A stretch of 64,000 nt of DNA. It comes from an uncultured Eubacteriales bacterium. GTDB taxonomy: Bacteria > Bacillota > Clostridia > Christensenellales > Aristaeellaceae. The notes beneath the pieces are model-generated. The model saw only the letters and a list, made by a program, of their open reading frames with translations, did no database searches and was not told the DNA's origin. The DNA lies in contig CACWXY010000003.1 of NCBI GenBank assembly GCA_902764915.1, positions 1 to 64,000 on the forward strand, written 5' to 3'. Within the stretch, counting starts at the first letter, position 1; every line of letters starts with the position of its first letter. Positions 1-9,802 of the stretch are shown here, one piece after another. The position numbers and the translations under genes were made by a program.

Positions 1-14
1 GAGTGCTTCAAATC

Positions 15-89
15 AGAAAAGTTGCGCCACTGAGTGTATCAGTTTAGCGCAACTTATTTGTTTTGGGTCTATCACGGCGCAACTTTTCT
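15..89. terminator. Nested inverted repeats downstream of def
   Basis: A 14-bp arm at 15-28 pairs perfectly with 76-89, and its core (19-27, AAGTTGCGC) can instead pair with 47-55. The T-rich run at 82-99 suits a plus-strand terminator for a gene left of the window; on the minus strand the same arms could end the deformylase transcript. The two pairings are mutually exclusive. The terminator role is inferred. Confidence 0.5.
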
Positions 90-97
90 TTTTATTT

Positions 98-505
98 TTA
101 GATCAGAATTCCATCCAGGTGGTCCATCTCATGCTGAATGATCTGTGCGGTCAGACCGTGGAATGTCTGGCGGTGCTTCTGAAAATGCATATCCTGATAC
201 TCCACCTCAATCTCCTGATAACGTATGGCTTCCCGCTCCCCCTCCAGAGAAAGACAGCTCTCCACCGTATGATAGGGACTGCGCTTGGCCCGAATCCGAG
301 GATTCAGCATCAGAAAGCGCACCATTCCGCCAACAGCTATCATCCGCTTATTGACTCCGATCATATTTCCGGCCATTCCAATGCAGACTTCTGCATTCGC
401 TTTCAGCGTATCCATGAGATCCCTGGCATCCGACAGGTCCTGATCAGTGGCTTCCGCTGCCTTCATGCTCAGAAGAATCGGATCCCTGATAATGGCGCGT
501 ACCAT
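98..505 (-). CDS. def: Peptide deformylase (short form)
   Basis: Removes the N-formyl group from nascent proteins using a bound metal ion. The 135-residue product has the three family motifs in order: a G-x-A-like motif at 43-50 (GMAGNMIG), the metal-ligand cysteine motif ESCLS (C84), and the HExxH motif QHEMDH (H125, E126, H129). It matches the small deformylases of Clostridia, about 136 residues, rather than the longer classical forms of about 165-190. The ATG follows an AAGGAGG site that lies directly after a terminator-like hairpin (524-547), so transcription from upstream may be attenuated here. It is last in the minus-strand run efp, CD1247-like gene, def. The ESCLS variant (S for G before C) is seen but does not remove a catalytic residue. 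Confidence 0.9.
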   Translation of the reverse strand: MVRAIIRDPILLSMKAAEATDQDLSDARDLMDTLKANAEVCIGMAGNMIGVNKRMIAVGGMVRFLMLNPRIRAKRSPYHTVESCLSLEGEREAIRYQEIEVEYQDMHFQKHRQTFHGLTAQIIQHEMDHLDGILI

Positions 506-523
506 GGTTTCCTCCTTTTCAAA

Positions 524-547
524 AAGGGACTGCCGCAGCAGTCCCTT
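524..547 (-). terminator. Rho-independent hairpin upstream of def
   Basis: AAGGGACTGC (524-533) pairs perfectly with GCAGTCCCTT (538-547) around a 4-nt loop. On the minus strand it is followed by TTTTT and then immediately by the AAGGAGG site of def. It ends the acidic-protein transcript and may limit read-through into def. Confidence 0.8.
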
Positions 548-552
548 CTGTC

Positions 553-909
553 TTACTTTTTCTGCTTGGTCCGACGCATGAATGCTGCGAAGTCGTCATC
601 ATCTTCTTCGCTTTCTTCATCATCTTCTTCGTCGTATTCATCGTCGTACTCGTCTTCATACTCATCATCTTCTTCAAGCGAACCGGACATGCGTCCGATG
701 TGCTCGAAGACTTCAAACATGGTACGGATTCTTTCATTCGCCTGAACTTCATCATCCAGCTGATCTTCCAGCTCTTCCATTTCTTCGGCCAGAAGCTTGA
801 AAGAATCAATCAGCCCCAGCACCAGCTTATCCCGTGTATCATTCGCCTTCAATCCGGCACCTTCCGCGAGGCCCTTGAGATAACTGATTTTTGAAATAGC
901 TTTACCCAT
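553..909 (-). CDS. Small acidic CD1247-like protein
   Basis: The 118-residue product has an N-terminal half of about 55 residues (YLKGLAEGAG, then helical Asp/Glu-rich segments) that resembles the CD1247 N-terminal domain of clostridial proteins, often found beside efp. Residues about 78-106 are almost wholly Asp and Glu, with a short basic C-terminus (MRRTKQKK). No enzyme motif is visible and the function is unknown; the acidic tract suggests binding to a basic partner or metal, which is inference. The ATG has a GAGGAA site 6 nt upstream. It lies 47 bp downstream of efp and ahead of def, with a terminator between it and def. Confidence 0.75.
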   Translation of the reverse strand: MGKAISKISYLKGLAEGAGLKANDTRDKLVLGLIDSFKLLAEEMEELEDQLDDEVQANERIRTMFEVFEHIGRMSGSLEEDDEYEDEYDDEYDEEDDEESEEDDDDFAAFMRRTKQKK

Positions 910-956
910 AACGGTTCCTCGTTTCTTCGGTTTCAGACAGCACTGTCGTGGCGCTC

Positions 957-1514
957 TTATGCACGTTCCATGTACTCGCCAGTGCGGGTGTCAATACGAA
1001 TCATATCGCCGGTGTTGATGAACAGCGGTACCTGCAGGCTGTATCCGGTTTCCACCGTAGCAGGCTTATAGGTATTGGATGCAGTATCTCCCTTGAAGCC
1101 AGGCTCAGTATCCGTCACCTGCAGTGCTACAAAGTTGGGGGCTTCCACGGAGAAAGCATTGCCCTTGAAGAAGCGCACCGTTACATTGGTACCTTCCTTC
1201 ACAAAAGCAATGGCATCTTCCACCTGATCGTGATTCAGGGGCAACTGCTCAAACGTATCATTGTCCATGAAATAATACAGATCTCCATCATTGTAGACAT
1301 ACTGCATTTCCTTTGTCTCGATAATTGCCTTGGGCATCTTATCGGTGGGGTTAAAGCTGCGTTCCACGACCGCACCGGTCATAACATTCTTAATCTTGGT
1401 GCGCACAAAGGCCGCACCCTTGCCCGGCTTTACATGCTGGAAATCAACGATGGTCCATACACCGCCGTCCCATTCCACGGTAATACCCTTTTTGAAATCG
1501 CCTGCTGTAATCAT
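957..1514 (-). CDS. efp: Elongation factor P
   Basis: EF-P binds ribosomes stalled on polyproline stretches and stimulates peptide-bond formation. The 185-residue product is full length: KOW-like domain I (about 1-62) with the tip loop VKPGKGAAF, where K32 aligns with the residue modified in other bacteria, then two OB-fold domains ending in the typical [11 protein letters not shown]. The start [10 protein letters not shown] was chosen because it matches the family N-terminus and has GGAGG 6 nt upstream; the open frame runs on to 1763 but that extension looks like non-coding read-through. First gene of the minus-strand group with the acidic protein and def. Several proteins in this window are Pro-rich (see the surface protein at 30859), so polyproline relief is probably needed. 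Confidence 0.95.
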   Translation of the reverse strand: MITAGDFKKGITVEWDGGVWTIVDFQHVKPGKGAAFVRTKIKNVMTGAVVERSFNPTDKMPKAIIETKEMQYVYNDGDLYYFMDNDTFEQLPLNHDQVEDAIAFVKEGTNVTVRFFKGNAFSVEAPNFVALQVTDTEPGFKGDTASNTYKPATVETGYSLQVPLFINTGDMIRIDTRTGEYMERA

Positions 1515-1921
1515 GACATTTCCTCCAATTCTTTCTTTACCCCTGATTGGTGGAAGCATGACCCGGTCAGGCGAACCCAACAGAATCATGAAGTCTCCTG
1601 CCAGCGGCAGGACACATAGCCTCAAGGGGCAGATCACCTCATGCATTCTAACATACCTTTGGCCTGATGAAAAGAGGGAATTCAACATCTTTTCGCATGT
1701 ACCATCACTCCACTCCTTTTTGCTTCTCTTCCGCGCGCTGATCCGGACGTGATTGTTTGACAATTCTGGTCACTTGCTTTCCGTTTCGCGAAAAGCGCAA
1801 AAAGCAAGGCGGAATCCTGTCTGAGATTGTCGAGACGCTTCCAAAAGTCTCCAAATTGTGGTACAATGAATTGATTCGGAATGACCTTCCGACAGGCCAT
1901 GTAAAGAAGGAGATGCGGCCC
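1515..1921. other. Divergent intergenic region efp / remB
   Basis: About 400 bp with no convincing gene. It holds a small perfect hairpin (TCCTGCC 1596-1602 with GGCAGGA 1606-1612), a lone TTGACA at 1757 without a good -10, and the likely remB promoter near 1862. The open frames that cross it are extensions of efp and remB upstream of their real starts. Confidence 0.6.
1839..1867 (+). promoter_or_regulatory. Probable extended -10 promoter of remB-gyrB-gyrA
   Basis: TGGTACAAT (extended -10, TACAAT at 1862-1867) lies about 45 bp upstream of the chosen remB start. The -35 position (TTCCAA at 1839) is weak, which is common when an extended -10 is present. Confidence 0.45.
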
Positions 1922-2185
1922 TTGATTCTGCATCTGGGAGGAACGCATTCCGTTCCTGTGGATCGCCTGGTAGCCCTGTTGCCACTGGACGGTCCTGCGC
2001 CTGCTGATGTCTCAGTCGTACTGGGTGATCTGAAATCGGTCTTCCGGGTCCATTTTCTCAGCAAAACGCCCAAGACACTGGCGCTTGTTTCGGAAAATGA
2101 CGGGCTTCACGCTTATTACTGCCATACGGGGATCCGCACGCTTCTGAAGCGCGCTGCGCAGCAAATACCGATGGACAGACTCTGA
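1922..2185 (+). CDS. remB: Extracellular matrix regulator RemB-like protein
   Basis: Small regulator of the RemB/YaaB (DUF370-related) family, which sits just upstream of gyrB in Bacillus and many Firmicutes. The 87-residue product starts (M)ILHLGGTHSVPVDRLVALL, matching the usual N-terminus with a beta strand followed by a conserved Leu-Gly-Gly. I chose the TTG at 1922: AAGGAG (1907-1912) is 9 nt upstream of it, whereas it directly abuts the ATG at 1913 with no spacing. Later residues (VVLGDLKSVFRVHFLS, then ALVSENDGLHAYYC) keep the family pattern. It ends 25 bp before gyrB and is probably co-transcribed. A role in biofilm matrix control is known for Bacillus homologues; its role here is inferred. 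Confidence 0.75.
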   Translation: MILHLGGTHSVPVDRLVALLPLDGPAPADVSVVLGDLKSVFRVHFLSKTPKTLALVSENDGLHAYYCHTGIRTLLKRAAQQIPMDRL

Positions 2186-2201
2186 GAAACGGTTTACATG
2201 A

Positions 2202-4214
<2,013 letters not shown>

Positions 4215-4234
4215 CGGGAGGACAAGGAAAAGAC

Positions 4235-6766
4235 ATGAGTGATATCAAGGACAAGCTGATTCCGGTTAATCTGGAATCAGAAATGAAAAAAAGCTTTATC
4301 GCCTATGCCATGGCTGTCATTGTTGACCGCGCACTTCCGGACGTAAGGGATGGCCTGAAACCGGTCCATCGCCGAATTCTCTATGACATGTCTGAACTGG
4401 GGATGACGCCGGATAAGCCCTACCGCAAGAGTGCCCGACTGGTGGGCGATGTACTGGGCAAATTTCATCCGCACGGCGATTCCTCCGTATACGATGCCAT
4501 GGTCCGCCTGGCCCAGCCCTTCAATATCCGTTATCCCCTGGTCGATGGACAGGGAAATTTCGGTTCCATTGACGGCGACGGAGCAGCCGCCATGCGATAT
4601 ACAGAAGCGCGCATGCAGAAGCTGACCATGCATCTGCTGGACGGAATCGACAAGGATACCGTCGATTTCTATCCGAATTTTGATGAGACGCTGATGCAGC
4701 CCGCGGTTCTTCCCTCGCGTTTTCCCAATCTTCTGGTCAACGGTTCCAACGGCATTGCCGTCGGCATGGCGACCAACATTCCGCCGCATAATCTGCGTGA
4801 AGTCATCAATGGTGTCATCTGCATGATTGATAATCCGGACTGCACCATTGACGATCTCATGCAGCACATCAAAGGGCCGGACTTTCCTACCGGCGGCATG
4901 ATTCTGGGACGGCGTGGCATCCGGGAAGCTTATTTCACAGGACATGGACATATTGATGTGCGCGCCAAGTCCAATATTGAGGAAATGGGCGGCGGACGAA
5001 CGCGCATCGTCGTGACAGAGATCCCCTATATGGTTAACAAGGCCACCCTGGTTGCCAAAATTGCCGAGCTCTGCCACGAAAAGCGTATTGAGGGTATTTC
5101 CGATATTCGCGATGAATCAGACCGCAACGGTATGCGCATTGTCATTGAACTGAAAAAGGATGTCTATCCGCAGGTTATTCTGAATTACCTCTACAAGCAC
5201 ACCTCTCTGCAGGAGACATTCGGTGCCAACATGCTAGCGCTGGTGGACGGAAAGCCCCGGGTACTGAATCTGCGGGAACTGATCTACTATTATCTGCAGC
5301 ATCAAAAGGATGTCGTCACGCGCCGCACACGCTTTGATCTGAACAAGGCGCAGGCACGTGCCCATATTCTGGAAGGCCTGCTGAAAGCGCTGGATCATAT
5401 TGACGAGATTGTCTCCATTATCCGCAACAGTCCTGATCCTTCCACTGCCAAGTCTTCCCTGATGGAGCGCTTTGAATTTTCCGAAAAGCAGGCCCAGGCT
5501 ATTCTTGACATGCGTCTGGCACGCCTGACCGGTCTGGAACGCGACCGTCTGATGGAAGAATATCAGGAGCTTCTCAAGACCATTGAATACCTGACAGCCA
5601 TTCTCGCCGATGAAAAGCTGCTCATGGGCGTCATTAAGGATGAGATCTCTGTTATCCGCGACAAATACAGCGACGACCGTCGCACCGAGCTTACCACGAT
5701 CGAAGGCGAGATTGACGTGGAAGACCTGATTCAGGAAGAAGACATGGTGGTCACCCTTACACATGAAGGCTACATCAAGCGCATTTCTGCCTCCACCTAT
5801 CGGGCACAGCACCGCGGCGGCCGCGGCGTATCCGGAATGACAACCAAGGAAGAAGACTATGCTGTACAGATGTGTGTGGTCAACACGCATCAGGAAATCA
5901 TGTTCTTCACCAACCTGGGACGTGTTTATTCCCTGAAGTGCTATCAGATCCCGGAAGCCGGTCGGACAGCCCGCGGAACCGCCATTGTCAATCTGCTGCA
6001 GATTGCCGGCGGAGAAAAGGTTTCCACTATGCTTCCCATGCCCCGCGGTGATACGACCAACATGAACCTGATCATGGGCACACGCAAAGGCATGATCAAG
6101 AAAACACCGCTCTCTGAATTTGCCAACCTGCGCAAGAATGGCCTGATTGCCATTGTTCTGCGCGAGGATGACACGCTGGTGGGCGTGCGTCTGTCCAGCG
6201 GTTCCGATGAGGTGATCATGGGCAGCCGCAAAGGCATGAGCATTCGCTTTAATGAGGCATTGATCCGCACGGTCGGCCGTGCAAGCATCGGTGTGCGCAG
6301 CATGCGGCTGGATGCGGATGATGAAATCATTGATCTGGCCATTATTGAGCCTGACACACAGGTGCTGGCTATCACAACCCTTGGCTATGGAAAGCGTACG
6401 GATCCGGACGAGTACCGGGAACAGGGACGGAATGGCAAGGGCATACGTGCCATTCGCCTGACAGAGAAAAACGGTGAACTGGCTGCGCTTCTGGTTGTCC
6501 ATCCCGATGAGGATATTCTGCTGATCACCGACGATGGCACCATTATCCGCAGCGCTGTCTCTTCCATCGGTGTTTACAGCCGCACCGCACAGGGCGTCAG
6601 ACTCATGCGAATCAGCGAAGGCAGCCGTATTGCCGGTGTGGCTCGCGCCGAGCGTGAAGAAGAGGAAGACGATCTGACTGTCCAGGAAGCCGCAGACAGT
6701 GTCATTGCAACAGACGCTTCTCCATCCGAAACACCTGACAGCAGCCCTTCCGAGCCACTGATATAA
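4235..6766 (+). CDS. gyrA: DNA gyrase subunit A
   Basis: Breakage-reunion subunit of gyrase. The 843-residue product keeps E. coli numbering over the active site: catalytic Y122 (AAAMRYTEA) and a quinolone-determining region [10 protein letters not shown] with S83 and D87 intact, so no classical quinolone-resistance change is visible. The C-terminal beta-pinwheel carries a GyrA-box-like QHRGGRGV, which marks it as GyrA rather than ParC. The last 38 residues are an acidic, Ser/Thr/Pro-rich tail (EREEEEDD, then [13 protein letters not shown]) with no known motif. An AGGA-containing site precedes the ATG. The gene ends in a strong terminator. Confidence 0.98.
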   Translation: MSDIKDKLIPVNLESEMKKSFIAYAMAVIVDRALPDVRDGLKPVHRRILYDMSELGMTPDKPYRKSARLVGDVLGKFHPHGDSSVYDAMVRLAQPFNIRYPLVDGQGNFGSIDGDGAAAMRYTEARMQKLTMHLLDGIDKDTVDFYPNFDETLMQPAVLPSRFPNLLVNGSNGIAVGMATNIPPHNLREVINGVICMIDNPDCTIDDLMQHIKGPDFPTGGMILGRRGIREAYFTGHGHIDVRAKSNIEEMGGGRTRIVVTEIPYMVNKATLVAKIAELCHEKRIEGISDIRDESDRNGMRIVIELKKDVYPQVILNYLYKHTSLQETFGANMLALVDGKPRVLNLRELIYYYLQHQKDVVTRRTRFDLNKAQARAHILEGLLKALDHIDEIVSIIRNSPDPSTAKSSLMERFEFSEKQAQAILDMRLARLTGLERDRLMEEYQELLKTIEYLTAILADEKLLMGVIKDEISVIRDKYSDDRRTELTTIEGEIDVEDLIQEEDMVVTLTHEGYIKRISASTYRAQHRGGRGVSGMTTKEEDYAVQMCVVNTHQEIMFFTNLGRVYSLKCYQIPEAGRTARGTAIVNLLQIAGGEKVSTMLPMPRGDTTNMNLIMGTRKGMIKKTPLSEFANLRKNGLIAIVLREDDTLVGVRLSSGSDEVIMGSRKGMSIRFNEALIRTVGRASIGVRSMRLDADDEIIDLAIIEPDTQVLAITTLGYGKRTDPDEYREQGRNGKGIRAIRLTEKNGELAALLVVHPDEDILLITDDGTIIRSAVSSIGVYSRTAQGVRLMRISEGSRIAGVARAEREEEEDDLTVQEAADSVIATDASPSETPDSSPSEPLI

Positions 6767-6770
6767 AAGA

Positions 6771-6806
6771 ACAAGGGTGAGTATTCCGAGAAATACTCAC
6801 CCTTGT
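6771..6806 (+). terminator. Terminator of the gyr operon
   Basis: A perfect 15-bp stem (6771-6785 with 6792-6806) with a 6-nt loop, followed by a T-rich tract (TTTCGTCTCTTTC). It lies 4 bp after the gyrA stop and also faces the minus-strand NUDIX gene. Confidence 0.9.
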
Positions 6807-6879
6807 TTCGTCTCTTTCAAAGAGCACAAACTTCTTCTTTCATTATAAAGCGCCGTCGTTATTTTCCAGTGCAGTTGGT

Positions 6880-7449
6880 TCATTTCTTATTGTATTTCCC
6901 GCTTTTCAAAAGGAAATCCCGCAGGATTTTCAGTCCTTCCACAGGCACACAGAAACGATGACGATCTCCTGACTGAATCTCTGACCAGACCTTTTCCAGA
7001 TCAAACCAGCAGGCATCAGAGATTTCCGATGCCTGCAGCGTCAGGGTCCCCACCGGGCCTTCGTAGAGATATACATGTGTAAACTCATGATCTCTGAACA
7101 GTTTTCCATGAAAGACTTTTTCATACCGAATACAGAAAGTACCGATAAACCGCATCTGTTCCGGTTTTGCATGAATTCCCAGTTCTTCCTGCATTTCCCG
7201 TATGGCAGATTCCAGCACCTGCTGACCCGCTGGCACATGACCTGCAGAGGAAGTATCGAACATGCCAGGGAAAGAATCCTTTTCCTCGCTCCGTTTCTGC
7301 AGAAGAATCTCCGTCTGTCCCTGATCACCACCGCGAATGATCCAGACATGTGCCGTCCGATGACGAATGCCCTTTTCATGCGCATCATCACGGCTGACAA
7401 CCGTACCTGTCGGGCAGCCGTTTTCGTCCACTATATCCAGATACTCCAC
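6880..7449 (-). CDS. NUDIX hydrolase, IPP isomerase-like
   Basis: Likely hydrolyses a nucleoside-diphosphate-linked substrate; the exact substrate cannot be read from sequence. The 189-residue product starts EYLDIVDENGCPTG, typical of NUDIX proteins that resemble isopentenyl-diphosphate isomerase (YfcD group). The Nudix box is G-x5-Q-x7-REMQEELGI: the first conserved Glu is replaced by Gln, while the REx2EE core is intact. The GTG at 7449 was chosen because it matches the family N-terminus and has GAGG about 9 nt upstream; an ATG at 7488 in the same frame lacks a clear ribosome site. A terminator separates it from thrC upstream, so it probably has its own promoter. Confidence 0.8.
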   Translation of the reverse strand: MEYLDIVDENGCPTGTVVSRDDAHEKGIRHRTAHVWIIRGGDQGQTEILLQKRSEEKDSFPGMFDTSSAGHVPAGQQVLESAIREMQEELGIHAKPEQMRFIGTFCIRYEKVFHGKLFRDHEFTHVYLYEGPVGTLTLQASEISDACWFDLEKVWSEIQSGDRHRFCVPVEGLKILRDFLLKSGKYNKK

Positions 7450-7545
7450 TTGGATTTGCCTCGCTTCCAAATGATGCCCTGTTCCCATGCCCTATGCTTG
7501 AGGACAAACAGACATGATTTCATGATTACCCTGATGCACACCAGC

Positions 7546-7573
7546 ACAGGTCCGCACGATTGTGCGGACCTGT
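7546..7573 (-). terminator. Terminator of thrC
   Basis: ACAGGTCCGCAC (7546-7557) pairs perfectly with GTGCGGACCTGT (7562-7573) around a 4-nt loop, beginning 4 bp past the thrC stop. The T tract is poor, so termination efficiency is uncertain. Confidence 0.7.
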
Positions 7574-7577
7574 CATG

Positions 7578-9083
7578 TTATGCCTTATGTCCCAGCGCTT
7601 CCATCACGGCATGGGCCATACTTTCCGGATCTTTCTCACATTCTGCAAAATGCATGATTTCCTTATCTCTCAATGCTGTCACCTGCGGTGGAACCGGACG
7701 TTCCGTAAGCGAATAGATAATATCGCTGCATGCAAACGCATCCAGATGCCGTACTGCTTCCTTTCCCTGGAGCACGGCACACACATCCGGCGCAAACTTG
7801 TAGGGGCTTGCTGTCGACACGATCACTGTAACCGTCTCGTCTCCCGTTTTCAGGCGATAATCCCGTAATACTTTACTGGCCACTGCTGTGTGCGGATCCA
7901 TAAGATAGCCATATTCGGAGTACACCGCGCGGATCTCCGTGCGTGTATCCGAATCATCCGCACAGCCCGCATAGAACAGAGAGGACAGCCATTCCCGGCG
8001 CTGGTCGCCAACGCTGTAACTTCCGCATTCACGCAGCTGACGCATCCATGTGGTTACCAGTGCTCCATCCCGGTCTGCGACTTCATACAGAAGGCGTTCG
8101 AGATTGGAAGAAACCAGAATATCCATAGATGGGGACATCGTCTTATAAAACAGTCGATGGGTTGAATAGATGCCGGAGGCAAAAAACTCCGTAAGCACAT
8201 CATTGCGATTGCTCGCACAGATGAGTTTTCCCACCGGCAGCCCCATGCTGCGGGCATAGAATCCAGCCAGAATATCGCCAAAGTTCCCAGTGGGCACCAC
8301 AAAATTGACTGTCTCCCCCATACTGATTCGTCCAGTGCGAAGCAGATCAGCATAAGCGCTGAAATAGTAGACAATCTGCGGCACCAGACGTCCAAAATTA
8401 ATGGAATTGGCGGAAGAGAGCGTCCGTCCTTCCGCGTTCATAGCTTCGATGAACCGTTTCGAGCCGAACAATGCTTTCACACCCGTCTGTGCATCATCAA
8501 AGTTTCCATGGACTGCAATGACATGCGTATTCGCGCCGTCGGTTGTCGTCATCTGCAGCTTCTGCACCTCACTGACGCCATCTTTGGGATAAAAGACCGT
8601 ACAGCTGGTACCCTCCACATTACGGAACCCTTCCAGTGCTGCCTTTCCGGTATCTCCGCTGGTCGCCACCAGAATACTGATCTCCCTTTTCTCCTCATTT
8701 TTCCGGGCGGCCACTTTCATCAGGTGCGGCAGAAGCTGCAATGCCATATCCTTAAATGCAAGCGTCGGTCCATGGAACAGTTCCAAATAATAGGTCTGAC
8801 TGTTCAGTGCATGCAGCGGTGCGACCTGCTCCGTGTCAAACTTTCCATGGTAAGCCTGATGAACACAGTCTGTGACTTCTTCCTCACTGTAGTCCTCAAG
8901 GAAGCGTTCCAGAACACAGACCGCTCGCTCCTCATAGGACATATCCAGCATGGATGCAATGGTTTCCTCCGACATCTGCGGGAACATGGATGGTACATAC
9001 AGTCCGCCATCTTCGGCAATACCGGCAAGAATCGCCTGAGATGCAGCAACACAGGCTCCGCCACGGGTAGAAAAATAGGACAT
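7578..9083 (-). CDS. thrC: Threonine synthase
   Basis: Pyridoxal-phosphate enzyme that converts O-phosphohomoserine to threonine, the last step of threonine synthesis. The 501-residue product is of the long threonine synthase type. It has the N-terminal YFSTRGG, the PLP-lysine motif HGPTLAFKDMALQ (K111), SGDTGKAALEGF for phosphate binding, NSINFGRLVPQIVYY, and a glycine-rich VPTGNFGDILAG. The ATG is preceded by GGAGGGA. No homoserine kinase or dehydrogenase is adjacent. A strong hairpin separates it from the upstream P-loop gene, so it probably has its own promoter within or beyond that gap. Confidence 0.96.
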   Translation of the reverse strand: MSYFSTRGGACVAASQAILAGIAEDGGLYVPSMFPQMSEETIASMLDMSYEERAVCVLERFLEDYSEEEVTDCVHQAYHGKFDTEQVAPLHALNSQTYYLELFHGPTLAFKDMALQLLPHLMKVAARKNEEKREISILVATSGDTGKAALEGFRNVEGTSCTVFYPKDGVSEVQKLQMTTTDGANTHVIAVHGNFDDAQTGVKALFGSKRFIEAMNAEGRTLSSANSINFGRLVPQIVYYFSAYADLLRTGRISMGETVNFVVPTGNFGDILAGFYARSMGLPVGKLICASNRNDVLTEFFASGIYSTHRLFYKTMSPSMDILVSSNLERLLYEVADRDGALVTTWMRQLRECGSYSVGDQRREWLSSLFYAGCADDSDTRTEIRAVYSEYGYLMDPHTAVASKVLRDYRLKTGDETVTVIVSTASPYKFAPDVCAVLQGKEAVRHLDAFACSDIIYSLTERPVPPQVTALRDKEIMHFAECEKDPESMAHAVMEALGHKA

Positions 9084-9097
9084 AGACTCCCTCCACT

Positions 9098-9124
9098 GAA
9101 AAAAGGGCGGAGAATCGTCCGCCC
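9098..9124 (-). terminator. Terminator of the P-loop protein gene
   Basis: GGGCGGA (9105-9111) pairs with TCCGCCC (9118-9124); on the minus strand it is followed by a TTTTTT run. It lies just upstream of the thrC ribosome site and isolates thrC. Confidence 0.8.
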
Positions 9125-9141
9125 CTGGGTAATTCGATTCC

Positions 9142-9555
9142 TTATGCCAGCAGATACTGCTTCATAAAGTCAGGCATACTATCCGGATCTTCACTCACAG
9201 ACAGCACGAACTGCACATGATGCTTGGTGCTCAGCTCTTCCATAGCTTTAAACAGCCATTCAGCGTCCTGTAGATCGGTCTTGCACAGCTTCATAAAGGC
9301 ATCGATAAAAATCACGCCGACGTCAAAATTCTGGCTCAGCATGCCAGACAGGAAACCAAGGAACATTTCGGGGCTATGCACATGATAGTCCCCTGCATTG
9401 ATGAAACGCACCTTATGGTCAATATCAAACATGTAACGGTTGTCATCGTCCAGGAAAATGACATCGCTGGCGCCTTCATGGGCCGCTGTATTGGTCATGT
9501 CAATCAAGCGTTTGGTCTTTCCGGATCCCTTTTTCCCTGCAATAATCTGTATCAT
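9142..9555 (-). CDS. Small P-loop NTP-binding protein, unknown function
   Basis: The 137-residue product has a clear Walker A motif at the extreme N-terminus (IAGKKGSGKT), a possible Walker B strand VGVIFIDAF, and a FVLSVSED strand, giving a compact P-loop domain with little else. Similar short proteins occur in Clostridia and are often loosely labelled PilT-like, but no pilus genes are nearby and the function is unknown. The start at MIQIIAGKKGSG has GGAGGAGG 8 nt upstream; the frame upstream (to 9651) lacks a ribosome site. It is a single-gene unit, closed by the terminator at 9098-9124. Confidence 0.75.
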   Translation of the reverse strand: MIQIIAGKKGSGKTKRLIDMTNTAAHEGASDVIFLDDDNRYMFDIDHKVRFINAGDYHVHSPEMFLGFLSGMLSQNFDVGVIFIDAFMKLCKTDLQDAEWLFKAMEELSTKHHVQFVLSVSEDPDSMPDFMKQYLLA

Positions 9556-9704
9556 GGGAAACGCCTCCTCCATGTGTCTTGGGTTACCTGCGGTTATTAT
9601 AACGGATTTGCACATCCATTGCAAGGAAGAAAAATCAAGACACGCATACATATCTGTCGGGCAGAATACTGTTACTGGAGGCCTGAGGAAAATTGTGTTC
9701 CTTC

Positions 9705-9733
9705 TTTACAAGCTTTCATGGCTTGTGTATTAT
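9705..9733 (+). promoter_or_regulatory. Promoter of pyk
   Basis: TTTACA (9705-9710), 17-bp spacer, TATTAT (9728-9733), about 70 bp upstream of the pyruvate kinase start. Confidence 0.65.
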
Positions 9734-9802
9734 TTTTGTATCAAATCATAGAACTGCTCCCGTCCATACGCCCAGGAGCCGTACATTGAAGGAGGCGCTT
9801 GT

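Noticed and set aside
1515-1763. N-terminal extension of efp
   Set aside because: The family start with a good ribosome site is at 1514; the upstream part has no resemblance to EF-P.
4314-4520. Quinolone-resistance change in GyrA
   Set aside because: S83 and D87 are both present, so no classical resistance substitution is seen.
5234-6502. 422-residue minus-strand frame opposite gyrA (and similar ones opposite gyrB and glgP)
   Set aside because: Codon-bias shadow of highly expressed genes; no ribosome site or conserved motif.
9120-9150. tRNA-like TTCGATTCC near 9129
   Set aside because: No matching cloverleaf arms around it; it lies at the 3' end of a protein gene and next to a terminator.
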